Notes under the pieces: generated by a model
Told to the model about the DNA's origin: nothing
The model's input: only the letters and a program-made list of their open reading frames with translations
Databases searched by the model: none
Part shown: piece after piece, positions 41,723 through 50,830 of the stretch
Layout of the letters: each line of letters starts with the position of its first letter
Numbering within the stretch: position 1 is the first letter of the stretch
Assembly: GCA_964551815.1 (NCBI GenBank)
Contig: CAZKEL010000004.1
Location: 1 to 55,188, forward strand
Source of the DNA: D37C17 sp964551815
Lineage (GTDB): Bacteria > Fidelibacterota > Marinisomatia > SCGC-AAA003-L08 > D37C17
DNA length: 55,188 nucleotides
Direction of reading: 5' to 3'
Position numbers and translations under genes: made by a program

Positions 41723-43770
41723 TGAACTATCAAAATTATGCATTAGGGAAATGGGTTGCCGGTGACGGAGAGGGTACTCCGCTATACCATTCCATCAGCG
41801 GGGAAGAAATCGGCAGAGCCGGAAGTAAAGGATTGGATTTTAGTGATATGCTGGAATATGCCAGAAATACAGGCAGTCCTCCCCTTAGAAAAATGACTTT
41901 TCAGGAAAGGGGGCTTATGTTGAAAGCCTTAGCCCTCCATTTACACAGCATCAAGGACAAATTCTATCCTCTCAGTTTTGCAACAGGGGCAACAAAGCTG
42001 GACTCCTGGATTGACATTGAAGGCGGTATAGGAAATCTCTTTGCCAATGCTTCACTGCGCCGTCAGTTTCCTGATCTCCCTTATTATGTGGATGGTGAAG
42101 TAGCAAAACTCTCCAAACAGGGCAGTTTTATCGGCCATCATATCATGGTACCCAAAAACGGTGCAGCTGTTCACATTAATGCCTTCAATTTTCCCATTTG
42201 GGGAATGCTGGAAAAAATAGCCGTAAATCTCATGGCAGGAATGCCCGCCATTGTGAAACCCGCCACGCTTACTTGTTATTTAACCCATCTCATGGTGCAG
42301 GAAATTGTAGCATCCGAAATTCTCCCAAAAGGAGCATTGCAGCTTATTTGCGGTTCTGCCAATGGAATACTTGATCATATTCAGTGTGAGGATGTGGTCA
42401 CCTTCACAGGAAGTGCATCTACGGGGCAGATGTTGAAATCTCACCCCAAAATTGTGGAAGAAGCTGTGCCCTTTAATATGGAAGCAGACTCGCTGAATGC
42501 CTGTATTTTAGGAGAGGATGCAGCTCCCGGAACAGATGAATTTAATATCTTTATCAAAGAGGTATTGAAAGAGATGACGGTAAAAGCAGGGCAGAAATGC
42601 ACCGCTGTCCGCAGGATCGTCGTTCCTGAAATTTTGATGGAGGAAGTTCAGTCTGCATTGACTGAAAAGTTGGCAAGGACCATTATTGGAGATCCTCAGG
42701 TTGAAGGTGTCAGAATGGGAGCGTTGGCAGGAATATCACAGGTGGAGGAAGTCACGGAAAAAGTTGGGGAATTAGCCTCCTCTCAAAAAATTGTTTTCGG
42801 AGACACGGAAAAATTTGAAGTGACAGGAGCAGATAAACAAAAAGGTGCTTTCATATCACCCATTCTGTTTATCAACGATAAACCCTTCGAGAATACAGAT
42901 TGCCACAACATTGAAGCCTTTGGTCCGGTTTCTACAATTTTACCTTACAAAAATTTAGATGAGGCTGTAGAACTCTCCCGTATGGGAAAGGGTTCTCTGG
43001 TTTGCTCCATTGTAACTGCCGATGATGCTTTAGCAAGAGAGTTTGTAGTTGGGGCAGCTTCCATGCATGGACGGATATTAGTACTAAATAAAGACTGTGC
43101 CAAAGAAAGTACAGGTCATGGTTCTCCCATGCCCCTCCTTACCCATGGAGGTCCTGGCAGAGCCGGTGGCGGCGAAGAAATGGGGGGTAAAAGGGGGATT
43201 CTTCACTACTTGCAGCGCACTGCTATTCAGGGGCACCCCACCACTATAACCGCCCTGACCAGTCAGTATCAATATGGTGGCGAACAAGTGGAGTCAAATC
43301 CCCATGTATTCCGCAAACACTTTGAAGAAATTGAAATTGGTGAAACGGTAACGACAGACACTCACTTGGTGACCTTAGAAAACATTGAGGATTTTGCAGA
43401 ACTTAGCGGTGATAAGTTTTATGCCCACATGGATGAAAATTCATTAGAGGGTACCATCTTCACAGAACGAGTGGCACATGGATATTATATCATGTCACGT
43501 GCTGCAGGTTTGTTTGTTGATCCGCCAAAAGGGCCGGTGCTGCTCAATTACGGAATTGATGAATGCCGCTTCACCAAACCTGTATATCCCGGAATGACGA
43601 TTGCCGTGCGATTTACTGCGAAAGAAAAAATTGATCAGGAGAAAAAATCTGAAGATGATATTGCTAAGGGAATCGTAAAATTTTTGGTGGATGTCTATGA
43701 TGATGAAGGAGAAACCGTTATGCTGGGAACGATTTTAACTATGATAAAAAAGAAGGATCAATCCTATTAA
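41722..43770 (+). CDS. paaZ: PaaZ: oxepin-CoA hydrolase / semialdehyde dehydrogenase fusion
   Basis: A 682-aa bifunctional enzyme. Residues about 1-520 are an aldehyde dehydrogenase ('NAFNFPIWGMLEKIAVNLMAG' in pieces, 'FTGSASTGQ', catalytic Cys in 'AGQKCTAVRR'). Residues about 535-680 are a MaoC-type (R)-hydratase ('SGDKFYAHMDENSLEGTIF' region, 'ERVAHGYYIMS'). The hydratase opens oxepin-CoA and the dehydrogenase oxidises the resulting aldehyde. The full fusion is intact. Confidence 0.95.
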   Translation: MNYQNYALGKWVAGDGEGTPLYHSISGEEIGRAGSKGLDFSDMLEYARNTGSPPLRKMTFQERGLMLKALALHLHSIKDKFYPLSFATGATKLDSWIDIEGGIGNLFANASLRRQFPDLPYYVDGEVAKLSKQGSFIGHHIMVPKNGAAVHINAFNFPIWGMLEKIAVNLMAGMPAIVKPATLTCYLTHLMVQEIVASEILPKGALQLICGSANGILDHIQCEDVVTFTGSASTGQMLKSHPKIVEEAVPFNMEADSLNACILGEDAAPGTDEFNIFIKEVLKEMTVKAGQKCTAVRRIVVPEILMEEVQSALTEKLARTIIGDPQVEGVRMGALAGISQVEEVTEKVGELASSQKIVFGDTEKFEVTGADKQKGAFISPILFINDKPFENTDCHNIEAFGPVSTILPYKNLDEAVELSRMGKGSLVCSIVTADDALAREFVVGAASMHGRILVLNKDCAKESTGHGSPMPLLTHGGPGRAGGGEEMGGKRGILHYLQRTAIQGHPTTITALTSQYQYGGEQVESNPHVFRKHFEEIEIGETVTTDTHLVTLENIEDFAELSGDKFYAHMDENSLEGTIFTERVAHGYYIMSRAAGLFVDPPKGPVLLNYGIDECRFTKPVYPGMTIAVRFTAKEKIDQEKKSEDDIAKGIVKFLVDVYDDEGETVMLGTILTMIKKKDQSY

Positions 43771-44525
43771 TGGAAGCCTATGTAAAATTAAATGCTGATA
43801 ATGGAATTGGGACCATCGAATTTTTTCATCCACAAAGTAATTCCCTGCCAGGAGAAATTTTGCAAAAGTTAGCGGATACTATTACAGAAGCGGGGGAAAA
43901 GGATGAAATTCTGGTAGTGATTTTAAAAAGCGGTGGAGACAGAACCTTTTGCGCAGGAGCATCCTTCGACGAACTCATGGCCATTGAAAATGAAGAACAG
44001 GGGAAAGAGTTTTTTTCAGGGTTTGCTAAAGTGATCAATGCGGCTCGTAAATGTCCCAAGTTTATCATTGGCAGAGTACAGGGTAAGGCTGTGGGGGGTG
44101 GTGTAGGCATGGCATCCGCTACGGATTACTGTTTTGCCACAAAGTATGCCTCTGTGAAACTTAGTGAGCTTGCAATCGGGATCGGTCCTTTTGTGGTAGG
44201 TCCACCCATTCAGCGAAAAATTGGGGTAGCGGCTTTCAGTCAGCTCACCATCAATGCCACCAAATGGCATTCGGCTGAATGGGCCAGAGAAAAGGGACTC
44301 TTTGCTGAGGTGTATGAAAGTGCAGAAGAAATGGATTCCTCCATTCAGGCATTGGCAGAAAAATTAGTAAAATCAAATCCCGATTCCATGCGTGAACTGA
44401 AAGAGGTCATGTGGGAGGGAACTGATCATTGGGATAGTTTATTAGTTGAGCGAGCCGCCCTGAGTGGGAAGCGGGTGTTGTCTGAATTTACAAGAAAAAC
44501 ACTAATGTTACTTAAAAAAGGGTAA
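43770..44525 (+). CDS. enoyl-CoA hydratase-family protein (PaaF-like position)
   Basis: A 251-aa crotonase-fold protein: 'DRTFCAGASFDELMAIE', 'RVQGKAVGGGVGMASATDYCF' in pieces and 'KLSELAIGIGPFVVGPPI'. The loop has GIGPFVVGP where classic hydratases carry a catalytic Glu near G.xPExG, so the substrate may differ. Its place directly after paaZ (one-base overlap) suggests the dehydroadipyl-CoA hydratase step (PaaF), but motif divergence leaves that open. Confidence 0.85.
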   Translation: MEAYVKLNADNGIGTIEFFHPQSNSLPGEILQKLADTITEAGEKDEILVVILKSGGDRTFCAGASFDELMAIENEEQGKEFFSGFAKVINAARKCPKFIIGRVQGKAVGGGVGMASATDYCFATKYASVKLSELAIGIGPFVVGPPIQRKIGVAAFSQLTINATKWHSAEWAREKGLFAEVYESAEEMDSSIQALAEKLVKSNPDSMRELKEVMWEGTDHWDSLLVERAALSGKRVLSEFTRKTLMLLKKG

Positions 44526-44579
44526 AAACCCAATCACGGTCAATTCCGGTTTTATAGTATCATAATAGTATCATAAATT

Positions 44580-44774
44580 TTGCCCAGGAAAATCAGGCAA
44601 TTAATAAAGGATTTGAAGAATGCAGGATTTGAAGATAGGGGTGGAAGAGGTAGTCACAGAAATTTTAAACATTTATCAGGTGTGGTTATAACAATTTCAG
44701 GGAAGCCGGGAGACGATGCAAAACCCTACCAGGAAAAAATGGTAAAAAGGAAAATAGCAGAATCAATATCATGA
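44580..44774 (+). CDS. hicA: HicA-family mRNA interferase toxin
   Basis: A 64-aa HicA: dsRBD-like fold with 'KIRQLIKDLKNAGFEDRGGRGSH' in pieces; the catalytic His is in GRGSHRNF. TTG start at 44580; no strong ribosome site. It cleaves mRNA when free of HicB. Overlaps hicB by 4 bp (ATGA). Confidence 0.88.
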   Translation: MPRKIRQLIKDLKNAGFEDRGGRGSHRNFKHLSGVVITISGKPGDDAKPYQEKMVKRKIAESIS

Positions 44775-45100
44775 AAGATAGCGATAAATACTTAAAAATT
44801 GTGGAATGGTCAGAGCAAGACCAGTGTTATGTGGGTTCAGTGCCTGGTTGGATTGGTCCCTGCTGCCATGGAGAGAATGAAGAAAAAGTGTATAAGGAAC
44901 TCTGCAAAATTGTTGAAGAGTGGATTGCTATTTATAAAAAAGACAAAGAAAAATTACCTGCTCCTACAAATAAACAGTATTCGGGAAAGTTCATTTTAAG
45001 AACAGGGGAAGAATTGCATAAAGCCTTGGCTGTTAGAGCCGTTTCTGAGGGTGAAAGCCTGAATAAATATGTGGTGAAAAAATTAAAATCTATCCTATAA
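44771..45100 (+). CDS. hicB: HicB-family antitoxin
   Basis: A 109-aa HicB: N-terminal partial RNase-H fold ('YLKIVEWSEQDQCYVGSVPGW' in pieces) and a C-terminal HicB-type DNA-binding helix region ('TGEELHKALAVRAVSEGESLNKYV' in pieces, RHH-like). It neutralises HicA and represses the pair. The unit sits between paa genes and the E1 gene. Confidence 0.9.
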   Translation: MKDSDKYLKIVEWSEQDQCYVGSVPGWIGPCCHGENEEKVYKELCKIVEEWIAIYKKDKEKLPAPTNKQYSGKFILRTGEELHKALAVRAVSEGESLNKYVVKKLKSIL

Positions 45101-45134
45101 CAAACTAAATACAGAATTCGGTCATCTTTTTAAT

Positions 45135-47186
45135 TTGAATAAATTTCCTTCCCAAATAATCCTGAAACAAGCCTATTCGCTCATGTGTACCGCCAAGGTC
45201 ATGACAGACATTTATGAGGAGAATAAGGAAATCACTTCAAAATATGTGCATGCCACCTCCCGGGGACACGAAGCTATTCAGATTGCAGTAGGGATGCAGC
45301 TTAAACCACAGGACTGGGCAGCCCCTTACTACCGTGATGATGCTCTGCTCCTCAGTATGGGGATATCTCCCTATGAACTTATGCTGCAATTGCAAGCAAA
45401 AAAGGACGACCCATTTTCCGGAGGGCGATCGTATTATTCTCATCCCAGCCTACGGCGGGAAAACATGCCGAAAATTCCCCATCAATCCTCGGCTACGGGA
45501 ATGCAGGCGATACCCACCACCGGGGTAGCAATGGGAATAAAATACCTTGAAAAGGAGAAACTGGCAGACGATAATTCAGTGGTAGTCTGTTCTCTGGGAG
45601 ACGGTTCTATCACAGAGGGGGAGGTGTCAGAAGCCTTTCACATGGCAGCTTTGAAGCAATTTCCCATTCTCTATTTAATCCAAGATAATGGTTGGGATAT
45701 ATCCGCCAGTAATGATGAGATTCGCTCTAATGATATTGTGGACTATGTAAAAGGATTTGGTGGAATTGAGGTATGGAAAGTGGCAGGGAATGATTTCTCA
45801 AAATCTTATGCAGCTATTCAAAAAGCCTTGAAAATAATCAGGAAAGACCGTCGGCCTGTATGTGTTCATGCTGAAGTGCCTTTATTGAATCACCACACTT
45901 CTGGTGTACGCATGGAATGGTATCGGGATGATTTGGAAGAGCATCAAAAGAATGACCCCCTTCCCATTTTAAAATCTCAATTGGAAGAGAATGGAATTAA
46001 ACAAACTGAAATTAAAAAAATTGAAAAGGCTGCGGTTAAAACTGTCGGTACTGATTTTAAAAAAGCAATTGAAGCTGCAGACCCTGTTCCTGAAGAATTA
46101 TTCGAAAATGTCTTCAGCCCTACTGATATTATAGACGAAAAAGGAGAACGATCTCCAATCAATGCTTCCCCTGTCATCATGGTGGATGCCGCCCTCTTAG
46201 CTATTAAAGAACTCATGGAAGATCATCCAGAATGCCTCCTATACGGTCAGGATGTAGGCAGGAGGTTGGGGGGAGTCTTTCGGGAGGCGGCTACCTTGGC
46301 GGAGACCTTTGGTGATAACCGCGTTTTCAATACCCCCATCCAGGAAGCCTTTATTATTGGCAGTACCGTAGGGATGTCCGCAGCAGGCTGCAAGCCCATT
46401 GTGGAGGTACAGTTTGCTGACTATATCTGGCCAGGATTGAATCAACTCTTTACAGAAGTGAGCCGTTCCTGTTATCTCTCCAATGGTAAGTGGCCGGTGA
46501 GCTGCATTATTCGGGTACCCATTGGCGCTTATGGCAGCGGGGGACCTTATCACTCATCTTCTGTGGAGTCCGTTCTTGCAAATATTCGTGGAATAAAAAT
46601 TGTGTATCCCTCTAACTCTGCAGATATGAAGGGGCTGATGAAAGCAGCCTACCATGATCCCAATCCGGTGGTGATGCTGGAGCATAAGGGATTATATTGG
46701 AGTAAAATTAAAGGAACGGAATCTGCCATTTGTCTCAAGCCAAGTCGTGACTATATTCTTCCACTTGGCAAGGGGAAGGTAGTTTTAAAAGCGGAGCAAT
46801 CTTTAGTTAAATCGGGAAAGAGTAGTACCATCATCACTTATGGCAGGGGTGTCTATTGGGCAAAATCTGCTGCTGAAAGTTTTCCCGGGCAGCTGGAAAT
46901 AATTGATCTACGCACCCTTTTTCCATTGGATGAAGAACTCATATTTGAATCTGTAAAAAAACACAGCCGCTGTCTGGTATTATCTGAGGAGCCAAAGGAA
47001 AATTCATTTGCCCAGGCATTGGCAGGACGCATACAGGAAAATTGTTTTAATTATCTGGATGCACCGGTGATGGTGGTAGGAGCAGAAAATGTACCGGCAA
47101 TTCCACTAAATTCAGCATTAGAGGAACGGTATTTACCCAATGCTGAAAAAGTAGCTGAAGCAATTGAAAATTTATTATTAATTTAA
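45135..47186 (+). CDS. 2-oxoacid dehydrogenase E1, alpha-beta fusion
   Basis: A 683-aa thiamine-diphosphate enzyme. Residues about 1-330 are E1 alpha (ThDP motif GDGSITEGE...QDN; 'HQSSATGMQAIPTTGVAMG' in pieces). Residues about 350-680 are E1 beta ('YGQDVGRRLGGVFREA', 'NTPIQEAFIIGSTVGMSAAG' in pieces, 'GAYGSGGPYHSSS'). Fused E1 of the branched-chain type is common in Bacteroidota. The E2 and E3 partners are not in the window. Its place before hppD could mean an aryl- or branched-chain pyruvate substrate (inference). TTG start. Confidence 0.92.
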   Translation: MNKFPSQIILKQAYSLMCTAKVMTDIYEENKEITSKYVHATSRGHEAIQIAVGMQLKPQDWAAPYYRDDALLLSMGISPYELMLQLQAKKDDPFSGGRSYYSHPSLRRENMPKIPHQSSATGMQAIPTTGVAMGIKYLEKEKLADDNSVVVCSLGDGSITEGEVSEAFHMAALKQFPILYLIQDNGWDISASNDEIRSNDIVDYVKGFGGIEVWKVAGNDFSKSYAAIQKALKIIRKDRRPVCVHAEVPLLNHHTSGVRMEWYRDDLEEHQKNDPLPILKSQLEENGIKQTEIKKIEKAAVKTVGTDFKKAIEAADPVPEELFENVFSPTDIIDEKGERSPINASPVIMVDAALLAIKELMEDHPECLLYGQDVGRRLGGVFREAATLAETFGDNRVFNTPIQEAFIIGSTVGMSAAGCKPIVEVQFADYIWPGLNQLFTEVSRSCYLSNGKWPVSCIIRVPIGAYGSGGPYHSSSVESVLANIRGIKIVYPSNSADMKGLMKAAYHDPNPVVMLEHKGLYWSKIKGTESAICLKPSRDYILPLGKGKVVLKAEQSLVKSGKSSTIITYGRGVYWAKSAAESFPGQLEIIDLRTLFPLDEELIFESVKKHSRCLVLSEEPKENSFAQALAGRIQENCFNYLDAPVMVVGAENVPAIPLNSALEERYLPNAEKVAEAIENLLLI

Positions 47187-47282
47187 TGATGAAGAATTTT
47201 CATTAGTTTCCTAATATAATTGGAATTTCAATTAATCCTCTCATCAATTATCAATTTATAATTTATAACTAACAATTAAAGT

Positions 47283-48404
47283 ATGGCTTATATATCAACC
47301 GAATGGAAGGGAACGGAATACTTTCCCATTCATGATTTTCACCATGTAGAATATTTTGTAGGTAATGCCAAACAAGCGGTACATTTTTATCGCTCTGCCT
47401 TTGGATTTGAAATTCATGCCTACTGTGGCCCTGAAACAGGCGTTCGTGATAAGGTGTCCTATGTACTGAAAAAAAACCGTCAATATTTTGTTTTCACTAC
47501 CCCCCTCAATTCAGAACATCCCGGTTCTGATTGGCTGAAAAAACATGGCGATGGTATTTATGATATAGCCTTTTCCGTGGATTGTGATAAAACTGCTTAT
47601 GACTCCTGCTTGTCTCGGGGGGCTGAGGGAGTGGATGAACCATCTGTGACTAAAGATGACAATGGTGAATATGGCAGGTCTTCCATTCAAACTTATGGTG
47701 ACACCATTCACTCCTTTATTTATGACTCCAATTATAACGGGGTCTGGGCTCCGGGATATAAAGCTCTACAATTGCCCTCTCTTCCAAATCAGGATACTGC
47801 CCTTATCACCATTGACCATATTGTTGGCAATGTGGAAACAGGCATGATGGATGAATGGCGTGAATTCTACGAAAATATTTTTGGTTTCACCACCTTTGTA
47901 CGCTTTGATGAAACGGATATTAGTACTCAGTATTCTGCTTTAAAATCCATTGTGGTGCGGTCTAAGAACTGGAAAGTAAAAATGCCTATAAATGAACCGG
48001 CAAAAGGAATTAAAAAATCTCAAATAGAGGAATATCTTGATTTCAATGAAGGAGCAGGAGTTCAGCATGTTGCCATTTTAACCAACGATATTATAAAATC
48101 CATCACTGCCCTCAGGGCAAATGGGGTGGATTTTTTAGATGTACCGGATACCTACTATGAGAATTTGGAAGAAAGGGTAGGCAGCATAGATGAAGATATG
48201 GATACACTACGAAAATTAAAAATTTTAGTGGACCGGGATGAAGAGGGCTACCTCCTGCAATTATTTACCAAACCATTAGAAGACCGCCCCACTTTATTTA
48301 TTGAGATCATTCAGCGCAAAGGCTCCCGCGGATTTGGGCAGGGGAATTTTCAGGCATTGTTTGAATCTATTGAACGGGAGCAGGAACTTAGAGGAAACCT
48401 GTGA
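47283..48404 (+). CDS. hppD: 4-hydroxyphenylpyruvate dioxygenase
   Basis: A 373-aa non-haem iron dioxygenase with two glyoxalase-fold halves. Ligands: His in 'ALITIDHIVGNVE', His in 'GAGVQHVAILTNDI' and Glu in 'TLFIEIIQRKGSRGFGQGNF' region (FIEIIQR). It converts 4-hydroxyphenylpyruvate to homogentisate, the second step of tyrosine breakdown. It is followed by hmgA. Confidence 0.97.
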   Translation: MAYISTEWKGTEYFPIHDFHHVEYFVGNAKQAVHFYRSAFGFEIHAYCGPETGVRDKVSYVLKKNRQYFVFTTPLNSEHPGSDWLKKHGDGIYDIAFSVDCDKTAYDSCLSRGAEGVDEPSVTKDDNGEYGRSSIQTYGDTIHSFIYDSNYNGVWAPGYKALQLPSLPNQDTALITIDHIVGNVETGMMDEWREFYENIFGFTTFVRFDETDISTQYSALKSIVVRSKNWKVKMPINEPAKGIKKSQIEEYLDFNEGAGVQHVAILTNDIIKSITALRANGVDFLDVPDTYYENLEERVGSIDEDMDTLRKLKILVDRDEEGYLLQLFTKPLEDRPTLFIEIIQRKGSRGFGQGNFQALFESIEREQELRGNL

Positions 48405-48494
48405 TGATTGAAGATGGAACATTTAAGATTGATTATTGGGTCATCATTACTGGTGTAGTTTTCATTTTTCACTTTTCATTTTTCATTTAAAATC

Positions 48495-49643
48495 ATGCCT
48501 TTTTACCACAAACAGGGAGAAATTCCTCCCAAGCGGCACACTGCTTTTAAAAAGGATGATGGTAGTCTGTACTATGAAGAACTGGTCAGCCGTGAAGGGT
48601 TTTCCGGGATGTACAGCAACCTATACCACCTTCAGCGACCTACCAAGGTTTCAAATGTTGGGAAACTAACAAGAATTGATTTAGTCAAAGCCGAAACGAG
48701 ACATCGGGCTCGGCATATTACTACCGCAAAGCTCAATGATTCAGGTGATGCCATTTCTGCCAGAATTCCTCTTTTCTTCAATACAGATGTAACCATATCT
48801 GTTGCCAGGGTAACAGCAGAAATGGAAAATTGTTACCGCAATGGGGTTGCTGATGAATTGTTCTATGTACAATCCGGTGAAGGCGTACTCTTATCAAATT
48901 TAGGAAAACTGGAAGTGGTACCGGGAGATTATGTGGTGATTCCCCGTGGCATCATCTGGCAGTTAGCCCCCAAAGAGGAACTAAAACTATTGATAACTGA
49001 ATCTGCGGGACCCATTGAAACGCCCAACCGTTATCGTAACAGATTTGGACAGTTGTTAGAACATTCTCCCTTTTGTGAAAGGGATATTCAAGTACCGATA
49101 CTTGAGGAACCCATTTCTGATAAAAATGAGGTACTCGTGAAAGTTAAAACTCAAGATGGAATTCAGGAATACACCTATGCTCATCATCCCTGTGATGTAG
49201 TTGGCTGGGATGGTTTTTACTTTCCCTGGAAAATCAGTATCCATGATTTTGAACCCATTGTAGGCAGCATTCATCAGCCGCCTCCTGTGCATCAGACCTT
49301 TCAGGCTCCGGGATTTGTAGTATGCTCCTTTGTCCCTCGGCTTTTTGATTTTCATCCAGACGCCATTCCGGCACCTTATCCTCACTCTAATGTGGACTCA
49401 GATGAGATCATCTATTATTCAAGAGGAGATTTTATGAGCAGGCAGGGTATTCAACAGGAATCTATCACTCTGCATCCCATGGGACTGCCTCATGGTCCTC
49501 AACCGGGGAAATATGAAAGCTCCATTGGTAAAAAGAAAACCGATGAACTGGCAGTAATGATTGATACTTTTAAACCGCTGAATATAACCAAAGCTACTAA
49601 AAAGATTGATGATGGTGTCTACCCCTTAAGCTGGGTGAAGTAG
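48495..49643 (+). CDS. hmgA: homogentisate 1,2-dioxygenase
   Basis: A 382-aa cupin-fold iron dioxygenase. 'LFFNTDVTISVA', 'ADELFYVQSGEGVLLSNLG' in pieces, 'GDYVVIPRGIIWQL', 'SNVDSDEIIYYSRGDFMSR' in pieces and 'ITLHPMGLPHGPQPGKYE' contain the His/Glu ligands. It is shorter than the 430-445-residue human type, matching the compact bacterial type. It opens homogentisate to maleylacetoacetate. A repeat cluster begins 5 bases after its stop. Confidence 0.94.
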   Translation: MPFYHKQGEIPPKRHTAFKKDDGSLYYEELVSREGFSGMYSNLYHLQRPTKVSNVGKLTRIDLVKAETRHRARHITTAKLNDSGDAISARIPLFFNTDVTISVARVTAEMENCYRNGVADELFYVQSGEGVLLSNLGKLEVVPGDYVVIPRGIIWQLAPKEELKLLITESAGPIETPNRYRNRFGQLLEHSPFCERDIQVPILEEPISDKNEVLVKVKTQDGIQEYTYAHHPCDVVGWDGFYFPWKISIHDFEPIVGSIHQPPPVHQTFQAPGFVVCSFVPRLFDFHPDAIPAPYPHSNVDSDEIIYYSRGDFMSRQGIQQESITLHPMGLPHGPQPGKYESSIGKKKTDELAVMIDTFKPLNITKATKKIDDGVYPLSWVK

Positions 49644-49648
49644 AAATA

Positions 49649-49804
49649 AACCACCCCTTCGTCCAATATTTCATTAAGAAAATTATTTGTTTCATTTAAA
49701 AGTGTGGAAATAAATAACAATAATGCCAAGATCAATTGCTGGACTCGTCCCATCCTTTTCTAAGGAGGGGAAGTTCTGAGCCTTGGCGAAGAACAGGGGT
49801 GGTT
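49649..49804 (+). repeat. AACCACCCC/GGGGTGGTT repeat element, long form
   Basis: A 156-bp unit: AACCACCCC at 49649, inner CATCCTTTTCTAAGGAGGGG hairpin and GGGGTGGTT at 49796. Its sequence is closely related along its length to the unit at 50558-50732, so the two flank the DUF559 gene as direct repeats. Confidence 0.88.
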
Positions 49805-49937
49805 GTGAAAGAGATGGGTTATAAATTTTTAGAAAAGTGTTATTTATTATGACTCTATTTGGCTTTGCAGTTCAACTATGCTAAATTCGAAACACCATAA
49901 AAGAATTAGAAAGGGAAAATAAAGTATTTGTAGGATT

Positions 49938-50005
49938 GGGGTGGTTGTGAAGATATGAAGGATAACATTTTCAATAAAAAAAGTAAGGGTAAAGTCCTAG
50001 TTTAG
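49938..50005 (+). pseudogene. repeat end plus truncated 5' copy of a DUF559 gene
   Basis: GGGGTGGTT (49938-49946), 8 bases, then an ATG (49955) and 16 codons: MKDNIFNKKSKGKVLV then stop. The intact DUF559 protein begins MTEKIFNKKSKKKTRQH, and its ATG is also exactly 8 bases after a GGGGTGGTT. The repeat end and gene start therefore appear to have been copied together, and this copy has decayed. Confidence 0.65.
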
Positions 50006-50073
50006 CCACTAATGTTGATATATTACCCATATGAAAAAGACATTAGAATTAAATAAATTATAACACTGGTACG
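50006..50073. other. gene-free, AT-rich filler between repeat units
   Basis: 68 bases without recognisable content, probably decayed remains of the truncated DUF559 copy. Confidence 0.25.
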
Positions 50074-50164
50074 AACCACCCCTTAATCCCCTCCTTCACC
50101 AAGGAGGGGAAAATCCTGAGCCACGTGTATATATGCAATGTGTCAGCGAGGGATAGGGGTGGTT
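50074..50164 (+). repeat. AACCACCCC/GGGGTGGTT repeat element, short form
   Basis: A 91-bp unit with a perfect inner hairpin CCCCTCCTT (50088-50096) CACC AAGGAGGGG (50101-50109). It ends GGGGTGGTT (50156-50164), 8 bases before the DUF559 start codon; GGGGTG can base-pair with CACCTC of the 16S rRNA tail, so it may serve as ribosome-binding site. Confidence 0.88.
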
Positions 50165-50172
50165 GCAATTAA

Positions 50173-50547
50173 ATGACAGAGAAAATATTCAATAAAAAAA
50201 GTAAAAAGAAGACTCGCCAGCATCTTAGAAATAATATGACTGAACCAGAGATAATTCTTTGGTCATATTTGAAGAACAGCCAAATTAATGGATTTAAGTT
50301 TCGCAGGCAATATAGTGTTGAAGATTATGTTATTGATTTTTACTGTCCTGAATTGAAATTGGGTGTTGAATTAGATGGGAGCGGTCATTCATATCATGGT
50401 AAAATAATAAAAGATGAGAAACGTACCGAAGATATCCGCAAGTATGGAATTGAAATAATTCGATTTGGTAATTCAGATGTATTAACAAATGCTTCCGGAG
50501 TTGCATCTGTGATATATGAAAAAACCTTGGAACTGAGTAAAAAGTAA
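50173..50547 (+). CDS. DUF559 endonuclease-fold protein
   Basis: A 124-aa DUF559 (Vsr-like/PD-(D/E)XK fold) protein: 'NMTEPEIILWSYLKN', 'GFKFRRQYSVEDYVIDFYCPE' in pieces, 'GVELDGSGH', 'DEKRTEDIRKYGIEIIRFGN' in pieces. Asp in VIDFYC and Glu in GVELDG fit the metal-binding residues. It is enclosed by AACCACCCC/GGGGTGGTT units on both sides, with one providing its leader. It may be the nuclease that spreads the repeats (inference). Confidence 0.9.
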   Translation: MTEKIFNKKSKKKTRQHLRNNMTEPEIILWSYLKNSQINGFKFRRQYSVEDYVIDFYCPELKLGVELDGSGHSYHGKIIKDEKRTEDIRKYGIEIIRFGNSDVLTNASGVASVIYEKTLELSKK

Positions 50548-50557
50548 CAATTAAATA

Positions 50558-50732
50558 AACCACCCCTTCGTCCATTATTTCATTTAGAAAATTAGTTGTT
50601 TATTAAAAAGTGTGGAAATAATTAACAATAATGCAAGATCATTGGATGGACTCGTCCCCTCCTTCACCAAGGAGGGGAAGTTCTGAGCTTCATTGCTATT
50701 TGGATTGTCATAAGCGAAGAATAGGGGTGGTT
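50558..50732 (+). repeat. AACCACCCC/GGGGTGGTT repeat element, long form
   Basis: A 175-bp unit starting 11 bases after the DUF559 stop; inner hairpin CCCCTCCTT CACC AAGGAGGGG; ends GGGGTGGTT (50724-50732). Homologous to 49649-49804. Confidence 0.88.
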
Positions 50733-50830
50733 GAAAAAAATAACAATAATAAAAATTTCAAGTGCTGGACGCAACTCTTCCTTTTCTAAGGAGGGGAAGT
50801 TCTGAGCCTTGGCGAAGATCAGGGGTGGTT
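50733..50830 (+). repeat. AACCACCCC/GGGGTGGTT family, tandem right-half unit
   Basis: A 98-bp partial unit lacking the AACCACCCC end: an AATAACAATAAT-rich start, inner TTCCTTTTCTAAGGAGGGG hairpin, and GGGGTGGTT at 50822-50830. Confidence 0.8.

Noticed and set aside
48436..48494. TTTTCATTTTTC repeats before hmgA as a regulatory array
   Set aside because: Simple low-complexity T-rich repeats; no symmetry or conservation evidence visible.
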